Shown here in pieces: positions 7,380-15,091 of a DNA stretch of 64,000 nucleotides. Positions within the stretch are counted from its first letter, which is position 1. Each line of letters starts with the position of its first letter. The DNA is from AC-56 sp963702195 (lineage in GTDB: Bacteria; Actinomycetota; Thermoleophilia; Solirubrobacterales; 70-9), in the NCBI GenBank assembly GCA_963702195.1, contig OY969725.1, positions 248,001-312,000 of the forward strand. Reading direction: 5' to 3'. The notes beneath the pieces were generated by a model. The model had not been told where the DNA came from. It was given only the letters and a program-made list of their open reading frames with translations, and did no database searches. Made by a program: the position numbers and the translations under genes.

Positions 7380-8707
7380 GCGCTCTCCTCCTCGCCGTCC
7401 TTCTCCTTCTCGTTCTGCTCAACGGCCTCTTCGTGGCGGCTGAGTTCGCGCTCGTGCGGGCGCGTCGCTCCCGGATCGAGACGATGGTCAAGGACGGGAT
7501 GGGCGGCGCCGACGCCGCGCTCTCCGAGCTGGCGCAGCTGGACGAGTACCTGTCCGCCTGCCAGGTGGGGGTCACGATGGCCTCGATCGGCATCGGGTTC
7601 CTCGGCGAGCCCTCGATCGCCCACCTTCTGGAGCCGATCTTCGGCGGCCTCTCCCATGGCGTCGCCGTGGCGATCTCGATCGTCATCGCGTACGTGCTCG
7701 TCACCTCGATCCACATCTCGATCGGGGAGCAGGTGCCGAAGATGCTCGCGATCACCCGCGCCGAGCGCACGCTCCGCGCGCTGTCGCGACCGCTGGCGAT
7801 CTTCAGGGCGGTCAGCGGCCCGTTCGTGGTCGCCCTGACCAAGCTCTCAAACGCGATCGTGCGCCTGTTCGGCGTCAGCCCCGAGCGGCTCGAGGAGCAG
7901 CACACGGAGGAGGACGTGAAGGCGATCATCCGCCAGTCGGCGACCGGCGGCACCATCGATCCCGAGGAGGCCGGTCACCTGGCCGGGGTCTTCCACCTCC
8001 ACGAGCAGGAGTCCCGGGAGGTGATGACGCCGATCCCCGCCGTGGTGACGGTGAACGCCGACGAGTCGGTCGAGGACGCCCTGCAGCGCTGCGTCTCGTC
8101 CGGCCACACGCGGCTGATCGTGATCGAGGACGACAACCCCGACCGCGTCCGCGGCGTCGTCCACAACAACAGCCTGGTCCGCCTCTACATGAACGCCGGG
8201 TCGGATACCTCGATCGAGCCGGCGATCCGCGAGGTGCCGATCTTCCCGGAGACGAAGCCGCTCGACGACCTGCTCGCCGAGTTGCAGCGGCAGCGGAGCT
8301 CGATCGCGGTGGTCTCCGACGAGTACGGCCGCACCGTCGGGATCGTCACCGTCGAGGACATCCTGGAGGAGGTGGTCGGCGAGATCGAGGACGAGACCGA
8401 TCCCCGTGCCGCGTCGGTCCGCAAGCTCACCGACGGCGACTGGTATGTGCGCGGCCACGTGTCGCTGGGTGACCTGGAGGACGTTGGCATCCGGCTGCCG
8501 GTCTCTTCTGACGCCTTCAACTCGATCGGCGGCTACGTGTTCTCGGAGCTCGGGCGCCTCCCGAAGCGCGGCGACCGGATCCTGGCCGACGGATACCAGA
8601 TCCGGGTGGAGTCGGTGCGGGAGAACCGGATCGTTGCCGTGCGGATCCACAACGGCTCCTCGCCACCGGATTCCGCTCCCGCAGGCGAAACCCCGGCGCC
8701 CGCATAG
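7376..8707 (+). CDS. CNNM/CorC-type hemolysin-related transporter (DUF21-CBS-CorC)
   Basis: Integral membrane protein of 443 residues. DUF21 occupies roughly residues 1-190 with several membrane helices (ALLLAVLLLLVLLNGLFVAAEFALVR opens the first). A CBS pair follows (about 205-330: MTPIPAVVTVNADES, IAVVSDEYGRTVGIVTVEDILEEVVGEI), then a CorC_HlyC domain (about 345-430). Family members transport or regulate Mg2+/Co2+; the CBS pair binds adenine nucleotides. No ribosome site precedes the ATG, which overlaps the stop of a short leader ORF, so translation is probably coupled. The stop codon lies inside a large inverted repeat. Confidence 0.88.
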   Translation: MSALLLAVLLLLVLLNGLFVAAEFALVRARRSRIETMVKDGMGGADAALSELAQLDEYLSACQVGVTMASIGIGFLGEPSIAHLLEPIFGGLSHGVAVAISIVIAYVLVTSIHISIGEQVPKMLAITRAERTLRALSRPLAIFRAVSGPFVVALTKLSNAIVRLFGVSPERLEEQHTEEDVKAIIRQSATGGTIDPEEAGHLAGVFHLHEQESREVMTPIPAVVTVNADESVEDALQRCVSSGHTRLIVIEDDNPDRVRGVVHNNSLVRLYMNAGSDTSIEPAIREVPIFPETKPLDDLLAELQRQRSSIAVVSDEYGRTVGIVTVEDILEEVVGEIEDETDPRAASVRKLTDGDWYVRGHVSLGDLEDVGIRLPVSSDAFNSIGGYVFSELGRLPKRGDRILADGYQIRVESVRENRIVAVRIHNGSSPPDSAPAGETPAPA

Positions 8708-8760
8708 AGCCGCTATTAGCGGAAATCCGGGGCCGCACTTCCGTCCGCGAGCGGCTCTAG
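8705..8760 (+). terminator. nested hairpins beginning at the CNNM stop codon
   Basis: A 10-bp perfect pair TAGAGCCGCT (8705-8714) / AGCGGCTCTA (8750-8759) encloses a second perfect hairpin CCGCTA-T-TAGCGG (8710-8722) that competes with it. The two folds are mutually exclusive, so this may be a terminator or a switchable element before the next gene. Confidence 0.45.
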
Positions 8761-8797
8761 CTTGCGATCGTCCGGCTCACCCAATGAAGGGGCAGCC

Positions 8798-9043
8798 ATG
8801 TGGGTCATAAAGCTGACGGATAAGCAACTCGAGGTTCTTCGAGCTGTGCTGCGAGCCGAAGAGCATCTGGGGCCGGCCCTCCGTGGAGCGCTCGAGTCGC
8901 TGGATCTCGCCCGATGGGACGAGCTCCCCGACGCTCACCTTCCATGGGACGACGTGGCTGAGGCCGCTCGCCGTCAGGGAATCTCCGAGGCCGACGTCAT
9001 CTGGGATCTCGCCGGCAAGAAGCGCAAGCGCACCGCGGCGTAG
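8798..9043 (+). CDS. small protein of unknown function, 81 residues
   Basis: Starts at ATG 8798 with GAAGGGG upstream. The product is soluble and mostly helical (LTDKQLEVLRAVLRAEEHLG, WDDVAEAARRQGISEADVIWDLAG) and ends in a basic tail KKRKRTAA. I do not recognise the family. Its stop is three bases from the stop of the convergent dehydrogenase gene. Codon use matches its neighbours, which supports a real gene. Confidence 0.65.
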   Translation: MWVIKLTDKQLEVLRAVLRAEEHLGPALRGALESLDLARWDELPDAHLPWDDVAEAARRQGISEADVIWDLAGKKRKRTAA

Positions 9044-9045
9044 GG

Positions 9046-9867
9046 CTAGTAGTCGTAAAACCCCGCGCCGCTCTTTCGGCCCAGCCTGCCCTCGCCGATC
9101 AGCTCCTCGATCAGACCCGGCGCCCGGTAACGGTCCTCGCCGGTGTCGTCGAAGAGGCTCTGGCCGATCGCGGCCGCCACGTCGAGGCCGACGAAGTCGA
9201 GCAGTCGAAGCGGGCCCATGGGGTGACCCGCGCCGCGCTCCATGCACGCGTCGACGTCCGCTGCCGGCATGCCCGTCCGCTCCGCGACCCGCACGGCGTC
9301 GAACAGGTAGGGGAAGAGGAGGCGGTTGACCACGAAGCCGGGTTGATCGGGGACCTCGACCGGTGTCTTGGCCAGGGCCGCACACCAGGCGCGCGCCCGG
9401 TCCGCGATCCCCTCGCGTAGCGCGTCCGGCAGACAGAGCTCGATCAGCTCCATCCGCGGGACCGGATTGAAGACGTGCAGGCCGAAGATCCGGTCCGCGT
9501 GGCCGCTGCGCTCGCCGAGTTCGCGCACCGGGAGGGAGGAGGTGGTGCTGGCGAGATCCGCGTCGCCAGTCTCGCCGAGGATGCTCAGCAACTCCGCCTT
9601 GACCTCGAGGTCCTCCTTCACCGACTCCACGATCAGGTCGCAGCCCGCCAGGTCTTCGATTCTCGTCGTGACCCGGACCATGCGGGGGGAGGCGCCGTCG
9701 ACCTTCGCGCACTCGGCCTCGGCACGTTCCTCCGCCTTCCAGGCGGACACGTCGCTGCGGGCCCACAGGCGCACCTCGCCGAGCGCGCTCGCGCACGCCG
9801 CGATGCCGCACGCGATCGCCCCGCTGCCGGCAATCCCTGGCCGCTCGTATCCGTCGGAGCCGCTCAC
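9046..9867 (-). CDS. 3-hydroxybutyryl-CoA / 3-hydroxyacyl-CoA dehydrogenase
   Basis: NAD(P)-dependent dehydrogenase of 273 residues acting in short-chain beta-oxidation or butyrate-type metabolism. The N-terminal Rossmann motif is GIAGSGAIACG. The catalytic region reads TTSSLPV then GLHVFNPVPRMELIEL with the active-site His, and the C-terminal helical domain shows GFVVNRLLFPYL and MGPLRLLDFVGLDV. I prefer the GTG at 9867 over the ATG at 9885: the family starts just before the Rossmann strand, and a GATAGT-like -10 box ten bases upstream fits a leaderless transcript. It could supply the step before the thiolase at 11.1 kb. Confidence 0.87.
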   Translation of the reverse strand: MSGSDGYERPGIAGSGAIACGIAACASALGEVRLWARSDVSAWKAEERAEAECAKVDGASPRMVRVTTRIEDLAGCDLIVESVKEDLEVKAELLSILGETGDADLASTTSSLPVRELGERSGHADRIFGLHVFNPVPRMELIELCLPDALREGIADRARAWCAALAKTPVEVPDQPGFVVNRLLFPYLFDAVRVAERTGMPAADVDACMERGAGHPMGPLRLLDFVGLDVAAAIGQSLFDDTGEDRYRAPGLIEELIGEGRLGRKSGAGFYDY

Positions 9868-9985
9868 CCGGCCGGTTACTATCACGCGCGGGTGGCCCGA
9901 GAGCCCCCGACCGTCGCAACGGACCCTGCCGCCGGCGTCCCGAGCGTCCTACCCTGAAGGTCAAGTGGAAGAGCGCGCGCACAGA

Positions 9986-10402
9986 ATGAGGCCCGTCTTC
10001 GGTGCCGCCGCCGCGCTCGTGGTGGCCGCGATGGTGGTGGGGGCGTTCTCCATGTGGACCGTGATCCCGTTCGGCTGGATCTGGATCGGATCCAAGGTCT
10101 CTCATACCCAGCAGCCCTCGGGCGGCCCGTACATGGTCGTGTTCTTCGGCATCGTGATCTCGATTTGCACGATGGCCTGGATCCTCTCCCGCCTGAACCG
10201 CGTCTATGTGCGCCTCACGGGCAGCACGAATCTGCCACCGCGCTACCTGCCGGCGTGGAGGAAAAGCCTCAGCGACGAGCGCGGAAGTCCCTACGGGCCG
10301 TCCGTGCTCGAGGCCGTCATCCTCGCCTCGGTGCTGCTCGCGGGCGTGGCGATGGCGATCTGGTTCTTCATCGCCGCCGGCTCGCCGCTCCCCTCGCAGT
10401 AG
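9986..10402 (+). CDS. small membrane protein, three predicted helices
   Basis: A 138-residue protein of unknown family. Membrane segments are near residues 5-34 (AAALVVAAMVVGAFSMWTV onward), 50-70 (MVVFFGIVISICTMAWIL) and 108-132 (VILASVLLAGVAMAIWFFI). A basic loop with RYLPAWRKSLSDERG lies between the last two. ATG 9986 is the simple start. An in-frame GTG at 9965 with GAAGG and a TACCCT -10 box (9950-9955) nearby is also possible and would add seven residues. Function unknown. Confidence 0.7.
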   Translation: MRPVFGAAAALVVAAMVVGAFSMWTVIPFGWIWIGSKVSHTQQPSGGPYMVVFFGIVISICTMAWILSRLNRVYVRLTGSTNLPPRYLPAWRKSLSDERGSPYGPSVLEAVILASVLLAGVAMAIWFFIAAGSPLPSQ

Positions 10403-10406
10403 CAGC

Positions 10407-10811
10407 TCAGACGCAGACCTCCGCCCAGATGTCGCGACGCGGGGCCTCCCGGACGCCCCAGCGATCGGCGAGCTTGTCGAGCAGGTACTCGCCCCACTCG
10501 GCGAGGGCCACGGGGGCAACCGCGTTTCGATCGCTCGACGCCGGGGTGGGTGCCGTCGCCTCCATGCGAATGGCGTCCTCCCGCAGCTGAATGGTGAGGT
10601 CGACCGGTCCGCCCGCCCAACGCGGCTCCCTGCCGACGATCTGTGCGATCAGCTCGCTCGCCAGCAGCGCACAGCTGCGGCGCGAGCCCTCCCCGTACTC
10701 GCCCAGCAGCGACTGGACGTCCCCGGTGACCGACTTCATGCTGCGAGAAGGATCTACCCGAACATGGTGAGTTACCACCAGAGCCCCCATCGACGAAGTG
10801 CTACCCGACAT
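10407..10811 (-). CDS. anti-sigma-factor-like ATPase domain protein, degenerate
   Basis: A 134-residue protein resembling the RsbW/SpoIIAB-type HATPase fold: a helix with LLASELIAQIVG where active members have a conserved Asn (usually ELVTNAV), and a C-terminal LLDKLADRWGV then IWAEV strand, the usual family ending. The N-box Asn is replaced by Gln and no clear GxG lid is visible, so nucleotide binding may be lost. Start ATG 10811 has AGGAGG upstream. No sigma factor or anti-anti-sigma gene is adjacent. Assignment is moderate. Confidence 0.55.
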   Translation of the reverse strand: MSGSTSSMGALVVTHHVRVDPSRSMKSVTGDVQSLLGEYGEGSRRSCALLASELIAQIVGREPRWAGGPVDLTIQLREDAIRMEATAPTPASSDRNAVAPVALAEWGEYLLDKLADRWGVREAPRRDIWAEVCV

Positions 10812-11021
10812 AGCTTTTGGCCTCCTGCGTGTCCCGTCTCGTGCCCGGTGGGGACGGTCCGGTCCACATCGAAGTTAGGCCGGCCCCTCGAACGGGCTCG
10901 TTTCGTTCGCGCAGCGCCGCGCGTCGCGGTCGGTCTTCCAGCCAGACTACGCTCATCCGCCCTCCCGCGAGCCGGTCGGAGGCGGGAATCTGGCCGGCGT
11001 GCTGCTCGAAGGTGCGAATCC
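10812..11021. other. long intergenic stretch before the thiolase gene
   Basis: Together with the operator that follows, about 320 bases carry no confident gene. A minus-strand frame (10801-10956, 51 codons from an ATG) overlaps the start of the anti-sigma-like gene, but its third-position GC is lower than in neighbouring genes and the product resembles nothing. The right-hand part holds the thiolase promoter and operator. Confidence 0.4.
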
Positions 11022-11057
11022 GACTGGTTGACTCGCCAGTCAATCGATCGGGTATCG
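11022..11057 (+). promoter_or_regulatory. thiolase promoter with palindromic TetR-type operator
   Basis: The palindrome TTGACT-CGCC-AGTCAA (11028-11043) overlaps a -35 box TTGACT, followed after 18 bases by TATCGT (11052-11057). The 25-bp block 11022-11046 is almost identical to one upstream of the acyl-CoA dehydrogenase at 16.4 kb. Repression by a TetR-family fatty-acid regulator is inferred; no such gene is in the window. Confidence 0.65.
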
Positions 11058-11131
11058 TCGTTTCCGTAACTTTCTGGCGCCCATCGTGGGCGATCTGGTG
11101 TCGAAGACGTTGAACGGAGGCTGATTCGCAC

Positions 11132-12313
11132 ATGGCGAGCAACGGCAACTTCCAGGGGCGCGAGGTAGTGATCGTGGAGGCCGCCCGCACCCCGATCGGC
11201 CGCGGCCACGAGGAAAAGGGCTACTACAAGGACGTCCATCCCTCGACCCTCCTCGCGAGGACCTTCAAGGACGTCATCGATCGCGCGGGTGTCGAGCCCG
11301 CCGTGGTCGAGGACGTCGTCACCGGCTGCGTGCAGCAGTTCGGCGAGCAGGGGCTCAACATCGGCCGCAACGCCTGGCTCGAGGCCGGCCTCCCGATCGA
11401 GACTCCCGCGACGACGATCGACCGCCAGTGCGGCTCCGCCCAGCAGGCGGTCAACTTCGCCGCCGCTCTGGTCGCCTCCGGCGTGCACGACGCGGCCATC
11501 GGCGGCGGCGTGGAGCACATGGGGCATATCTCCTTCGCGGACAGCATGGAGGTCCAGAAGGAGCACGGCTTCGCCTTCTCCCCCAAGCTGATGGAGCAGT
11601 ACCAGCTGGTGCCCCAGGGGATCTCGGCCGAGATGATCGCCGACCAGTGGGAGATCCCCCGCTCCGAGCTCGACGAGATCGGGCTGCGGTCCCACCAGCT
11701 CGCCGCCAAGGCGACCGAGGAGGGCCGCTTCGAGCGCGAGACGATCCCGTTCGCGGTCAACGGCGACACCTACGTCACCGACCAGGGGATCCGTCCGGAC
11801 ACCTCGCTGGAGAAGCTGTCGCAGCTGAAGCCGGCCTTCAAGGAGGACGGCAAGGTCACCGCCGGCAACTCCTCGCAGATCTCCGACGGCGCGGCGGCCG
11901 TCCTGGTGATGACGCGCGAGAAGGCCGACGAGCTCGGCCTTACACCGCGCGCAAGGATTGTCGACCAGACGACCGTCGGCGTCGACCCGGTGATCATGCT
12001 CACCGGCCCCATCCCCGCGACCCGGAAGCTCCTGGAGCGCAACGGGATGAAGATCGACGACATCGACCTGATCGAGATCAACGAGGCGTTCGCCTCCGTG
12101 GTCGCAGCCTGGCGTCGCGAGCTCGAGCCGGACATGGACCGCGTGAACGTGAACGGCGGTGCGATCGCCCTCGGTCACCCGCTGGGCTCGACGGGCGCGC
12201 GGCTCATCACCACCCTCCTCCACGAGATGGAGCGCTCCGACAAGGAGACGGGCCTGGTGACCATGTGCTGCGGCGGCGGCCTCGGCACGGGCACGCTGAT
12301 TCAGCGGGTCTGA
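11132..12313 (+). CDS. acetyl-CoA acyltransferase (thiolase)
   Basis: Thiolase of 393 residues that cleaves 3-ketoacyl-CoA (or condenses acetyl-CoA) in fatty-acid degradation. The nucleophilic Cys is in DRQCGSAQQAV near residue 100. The C-terminal signatures are NEAFASVVAAW, NGGAIALGHPLGSTGARL (catalytic His) and MCCGGGLGTG (second catalytic Cys). Start ATG 11132 follows GGAGG at normal spacing. The promoter carries the same palindromic site as the acyl-CoA dehydrogenase gene 5 kb downstream, which suggests a shared beta-oxidation regulon with that gene. Chain-length preference cannot be read from sequence. Confidence 0.93.
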   Translation: MASNGNFQGREVVIVEAARTPIGRGHEEKGYYKDVHPSTLLARTFKDVIDRAGVEPAVVEDVVTGCVQQFGEQGLNIGRNAWLEAGLPIETPATTIDRQCGSAQQAVNFAAALVASGVHDAAIGGGVEHMGHISFADSMEVQKEHGFAFSPKLMEQYQLVPQGISAEMIADQWEIPRSELDEIGLRSHQLAAKATEEGRFERETIPFAVNGDTYVTDQGIRPDTSLEKLSQLKPAFKEDGKVTAGNSSQISDGAAAVLVMTREKADELGLTPRARIVDQTTVGVDPVIMLTGPIPATRKLLERNGMKIDDIDLIEINEAFASVVAAWRRELEPDMDRVNVNGGAIALGHPLGSTGARLITTLLHEMERSDKETGLVTMCCGGGLGTGTLIQRV

Positions 12314-12350
12314 TTTCACGAAATCGACGGCCGGCTCGTTTCGGTCGCGG

Positions 12351-12980
12351 ATGAGTGGAACCCTGACCAAAGCCGACGAGCACCTGCGCCGTGCCGACCA
12401 CGTCATGCGTCGGCTGATCGACGAGGGCGGGCCGATCCACCCCGAGCGCGATCGTAGGGGCAGCCGACCCGACCCCTACGAGGCCATCGCCCGCGCGATC
12501 GTCGGCCAGCAGCTCTCGACGAAGGCGGCCCGCTCGATTTGGGAGCGGCTCGTCGAGATGGTCGGCGGGAGCCTCCCGGCGCCGTCGGAGTTGCTCGCGG
12601 TCGACCCGGAGACGCTGCGGAGTGCGGGGCTGTCACGTGCCAAGGTCTCGTTCATGAGGGACCTCGCGGAGCGCATCGACGACGGTCGCCTCGAGCTGGA
12701 CACCCTGGGCGACCTCATCGACGAGGACGTGATTGCCGCTCTCACCGAGGTCAAGGGGGTCGGTCCGTGGACGGCCGAGATGTTCCTGATCTTCCACCTG
12801 GGGCGCCCGGACGTCCTGTCAACCGGCGACCTCGGGATCCGCCGCGCCGCGCAGCTCGCCTACGGCCTGGACGACCTCCCCGGGCCGACCGATCTCGAGC
12901 GGATCGCCGAGCCGTGGCGGCCACACCGCACGCTCGGATGCCTCTACCTGTGGCGCTCGCTCGATAACGCGCCGGCGTGA
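12351..12980 (+). CDS. DNA-3-methyladenine glycosylase II (AlkA/HhH-GPD family)
   Basis: Base-excision repair glycosylase of 209 residues removing alkylated purines. The helix-hairpin-helix is LTEVKGVGPWTAEMFLIF, followed by the catalytic Asp in LSTGDLGIRRAA; the N-terminal IARAIVGQQLSTKAA helix is also typical. It lacks the N-terminal TBP-like domain of E. coli AlkA and so belongs to the compact form. It begins 37 bases after the thiolase stop and may be co-transcribed with it. A second alkyl-adenine glycosylase, of the unrelated Tag type, is at 33.1 kb. Confidence 0.9.
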   Translation: MSGTLTKADEHLRRADHVMRRLIDEGGPIHPERDRRGSRPDPYEAIARAIVGQQLSTKAARSIWERLVEMVGGSLPAPSELLAVDPETLRSAGLSRAKVSFMRDLAERIDDGRLELDTLGDLIDEDVIAALTEVKGVGPWTAEMFLIFHLGRPDVLSTGDLGIRRAAQLAYGLDDLPGPTDLERIAEPWRPHRTLGCLYLWRSLDNAPA

Positions 12981-12989
12981 GCGGCTGAG

Positions 12990-12995
12990 TAGGCT
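12990..12995 (+). promoter_or_regulatory. -10 box of a leaderless promoter
   Basis: TAGGCT ends eight bases before the ATG of the LLM oxidoreductase, which has no Shine-Dalgarno. Transcription would start at or next to the start codon. Confidence 0.5.
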
Positions 12996-13003
12996 CGCCG
13001 CCG

Positions 13004-14041
13004 ATGCCCGCCTCCGCCCTCGACCGCATCTCGATCGCGGCGATCGCGGACACTGCCGATGACTTGGCGGCCCAGGCCCGCGAGGCGGAGGCCGCCGGCA
13101 TCGACTGCGTGTGGACGCCGGAGCTGTTTCGCAGCTCGGTGACCCAGGCGACCTGGATCGCGGCGGCGACGGAACGGATCGGCGTGGGCACCGGGATCGC
13201 GTGGGCGTTCACCCGGAGCCCGTTCATCCTCGCCGTCACCGCGCTCGACGTCGACGAGATGTCGGGTGCGCGCTTCAGGCTGGGGCTGGGCGCGGGGGTC
13301 AAGCGGCTCAACGAGACGTGGCACGGCGTCGACTACGGCCGGCCGGCACCGCACCTTCGCGAGACGGTGGAGGCGGTGAGGCTGATCATGGAGAAGGCGC
13401 CGACCGGCGAGCCGATCCGGTACGAGGGCGACTACCACGACATCGACATCAAGGGCTGGGTCCGTCCGCACGCGCCGGTTCGCGAATCGGTGCCGATCTA
13501 CACCGCCGCCGTTCGCGAGGGCATGGCGCGCATGGCGGGCGACGTCGCCGATGGGCTCATCGGCCATCCGATGTGCTCGCTGCGCTGGCTCGACGAGGTC
13601 CTGGTCGCCAACTTCGAGACGGGCCTGCAGCGCTCCGGGCGCTCGCGCTCGGACTTCGACTTCATCCCGACCGTGTGCTGCGCCATCTCCGACGACGAGG
13701 AGGCGGGGTACGAGGCCTGCCGGCGCACGATCTGCTTCTACGCGACCGTCCGTACCTACGCGCCCCTCTGGGAGATGCACGGGTTCGGCGAGGCGGCGAT
13801 CCAGGTCGGGGACGCATTCCGGTCCGGCAACCTGGCTGGGATGCCCGCACTGGTGCCCGACGAGATGGTCGACGCGTACTGTGCGGCCGGTCCGATGGAC
13901 AAGGTGCGAGCACGTGTCGAGGAGGCCGGCGAGCGGGGCGACGGCGTGTTCCTGACCCCGCCGAGCTACTTCATCCCACCTGAGGAGCTGGCCGCCTACC
14001 AGCAGCGAATCATCGATGGGTTCGCTCCCTCAGGGGGCTAG
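13004..14041 (+). CDS. LLM-class F420-dependent oxidoreductase
   Basis: Luciferase-like TIM-barrel oxidoreductase of 345 residues, probably using coenzyme F420 as in most actinobacterial members. Family features: LAAQAREAEAAGIDCVWTPE, the stretch ATERIGVGTGIAWAFTRSP, FRLGLGAGVKRLNE and the barrel strand VPIYTAAVREGMARMAGDVADG. The substrate is unknown. It starts at ATG 13004 right after a TAGGCT -10 box, consistent with a leaderless mRNA. Its 3' end overlaps the convergent methyltransferase gene by 12 bp. Confidence 0.87.
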   Translation: MPASALDRISIAAIADTADDLAAQAREAEAAGIDCVWTPELFRSSVTQATWIAAATERIGVGTGIAWAFTRSPFILAVTALDVDEMSGARFRLGLGAGVKRLNETWHGVDYGRPAPHLRETVEAVRLIMEKAPTGEPIRYEGDYHDIDIKGWVRPHAPVRESVPIYTAAVREGMARMAGDVADGLIGHPMCSLRWLDEVLVANFETGLQRSGRSRSDFDFIPTVCCAISDDEEAGYEACRRTICFYATVRTYAPLWEMHGFGEAAIQVGDAFRSGNLAGMPALVPDEMVDAYCAAGPMDKVRARVEEAGERGDGVFLTPPSYFIPPEELAAYQQRIIDGFAPSGG

Positions 14042-14821
14042 GCGACCGCCGACGAACTGCACCATCCCGGCGAGCCGCTGGCGGACGTTCACAAAGCCGC
14101 GGTCGGCGAGCGCGCGGACGATCTCGTCCGACTCGAACATCCGCATGCCGCTGGCACGCTCCATCACGGGTTTGAGCGGCGGCAGCGTCACCTTGCGGCG
14201 CACCGAGGTCATGAGCGCGATCCGGCCGCCCGGGCGCAACACCCGCCGCATCTCGTCGAGGCCGCCGAACGGGTCGGCGAAGAGGTGCAGCGCGGCGAAG
14301 CAGCAGACGCCGTCGAAGCTCGAGTCGCGAAACGGCAGCCGGGTGGCGTCGCCCCGCACCAGCGCAAGATTGGCGAGGCCCGACGAGCGCAGATCCGCGA
14401 CCCCTCGGGAGAGCATCGTCCGGGAGGCATCGATCCCGACCACGAGGCCGTCGTCGCCGACGGCCCTCGCGAACTCGCGCGAGAAGTTGCCGGGACCACA
14501 CGCGACGTCGAGGACCACGTCGCCCGGGCCGAGGCCCAGCAGGAGTCGCGCGATTCGCACTTCCTCCGTCATGCCGGGACCGGTGACGCCCTTCGCGACG
14601 CGTGCCAGGGCGGGGCGCCAGTACCGCTCGTAGATCGCCGGGACGAAGCTCGTGGTCATCAGGTCCTGCGTCGCACCGGTCGACTCGAGGTCCTCCGGAA
14701 GCAGGTCCAGGTAGCCGTGCTCGCTCGAGCCGGGTCGCCCGGCGACTGTGGCGGCCCCCGGGCCGAGCAGCTCCCGTGCCCTCCGAAGCCCCAAAGGCTC
14801 CGGAGCCTTGACCACGGCCAT
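14030..14821 (-). CDS. class I SAM-dependent methyltransferase
   Basis: A 263-residue methyltransferase of the Methyltransf_11 type. SAM motif I is VVLDVACGPGNFS near residue 105, followed by the acidic end of strand 2 in VVGIDAS, then GDATRLPFRDSSFDGV and the post-motif EMRRVLRPGGRIALMT. The first 60 residues form an extra N-terminal segment. Target unknown; related proteins act on small molecules such as quinones or polyketides. The ATG shares a base with the TGA of the upstream 85-residue gene, so they are coupled, in an apparent operon with the CWB2 gene. Confidence 0.87.
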   Translation of the reverse strand: MAVVKAPEPLGLRRARELLGPGAATVAGRPGSSEHGYLDLLPEDLESTGATQDLMTTSFVPAIYERYWRPALARVAKGVTGPGMTEEVRIARLLLGLGPGDVVLDVACGPGNFSREFARAVGDDGLVVGIDASRTMLSRGVADLRSSGLANLALVRGDATRLPFRDSSFDGVCCFAALHLFADPFGGLDEMRRVLRPGGRIALMTSVRRKVTLPPLKPVMERASGMRMFESDEIVRALADRGFVNVRQRLAGMVQFVGGRLAP

Positions 14822-15078
14822 CAATGGGCGGCCGGGGCTCCGGGGCCGACGCCTCGCGGATCCCCCGAGTGCTTGGCGAGCTCCTCGAGGCGCGCGATGT
14901 GGCGCTCGCCCTCGGCGCGGACCGGGTCGCCCTCCGGTAGGCCCTCGATCAGGCGGCGGATGCGGTTGCGGATCTGAAGCGCGAAGTGGGGCGTCGACGG
15001 CCCGGCCAGCGCACGAATGTCCTCGATCGTGACGCGGTGCCCCTCGGCGAGGCGATCGGGTCGCTCGGCTTCGCTCAT
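14821..15078 (-). CDS. small helical protein of unknown function, 85 residues
   Basis: Charged protein with predicted helices (TIEDIRALAGPSTPHFALQI, then a second helix RLIEGLPEGDPVRAEGERHI and LEELAKHSG). No family is recognised. It lies 13 bases after the CWB2 gene and overlaps the methyltransferase start by one base, so it is the middle gene of a three-gene operon. The TIEDIRALAG segment hints at a partner-binding role, but this is a guess. Confidence 0.72.
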   Translation of the reverse strand: MSEAERPDRLAEGHRVTIEDIRALAGPSTPHFALQIRNRIRRLIEGLPEGDPVRAEGERHIARLEELAKHSGDPRGVGPGAPAAH

Positions 15079-15091
15079 CGATTCGGCGCTC

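Noticed and set aside
10801..10956. 51-codon minus-strand ORF upstream of the anti-sigma-like gene
   Set aside because: Third-position GC is lower than in its neighbours, no recognisable product, and it overlaps the well-supported start at 10811.
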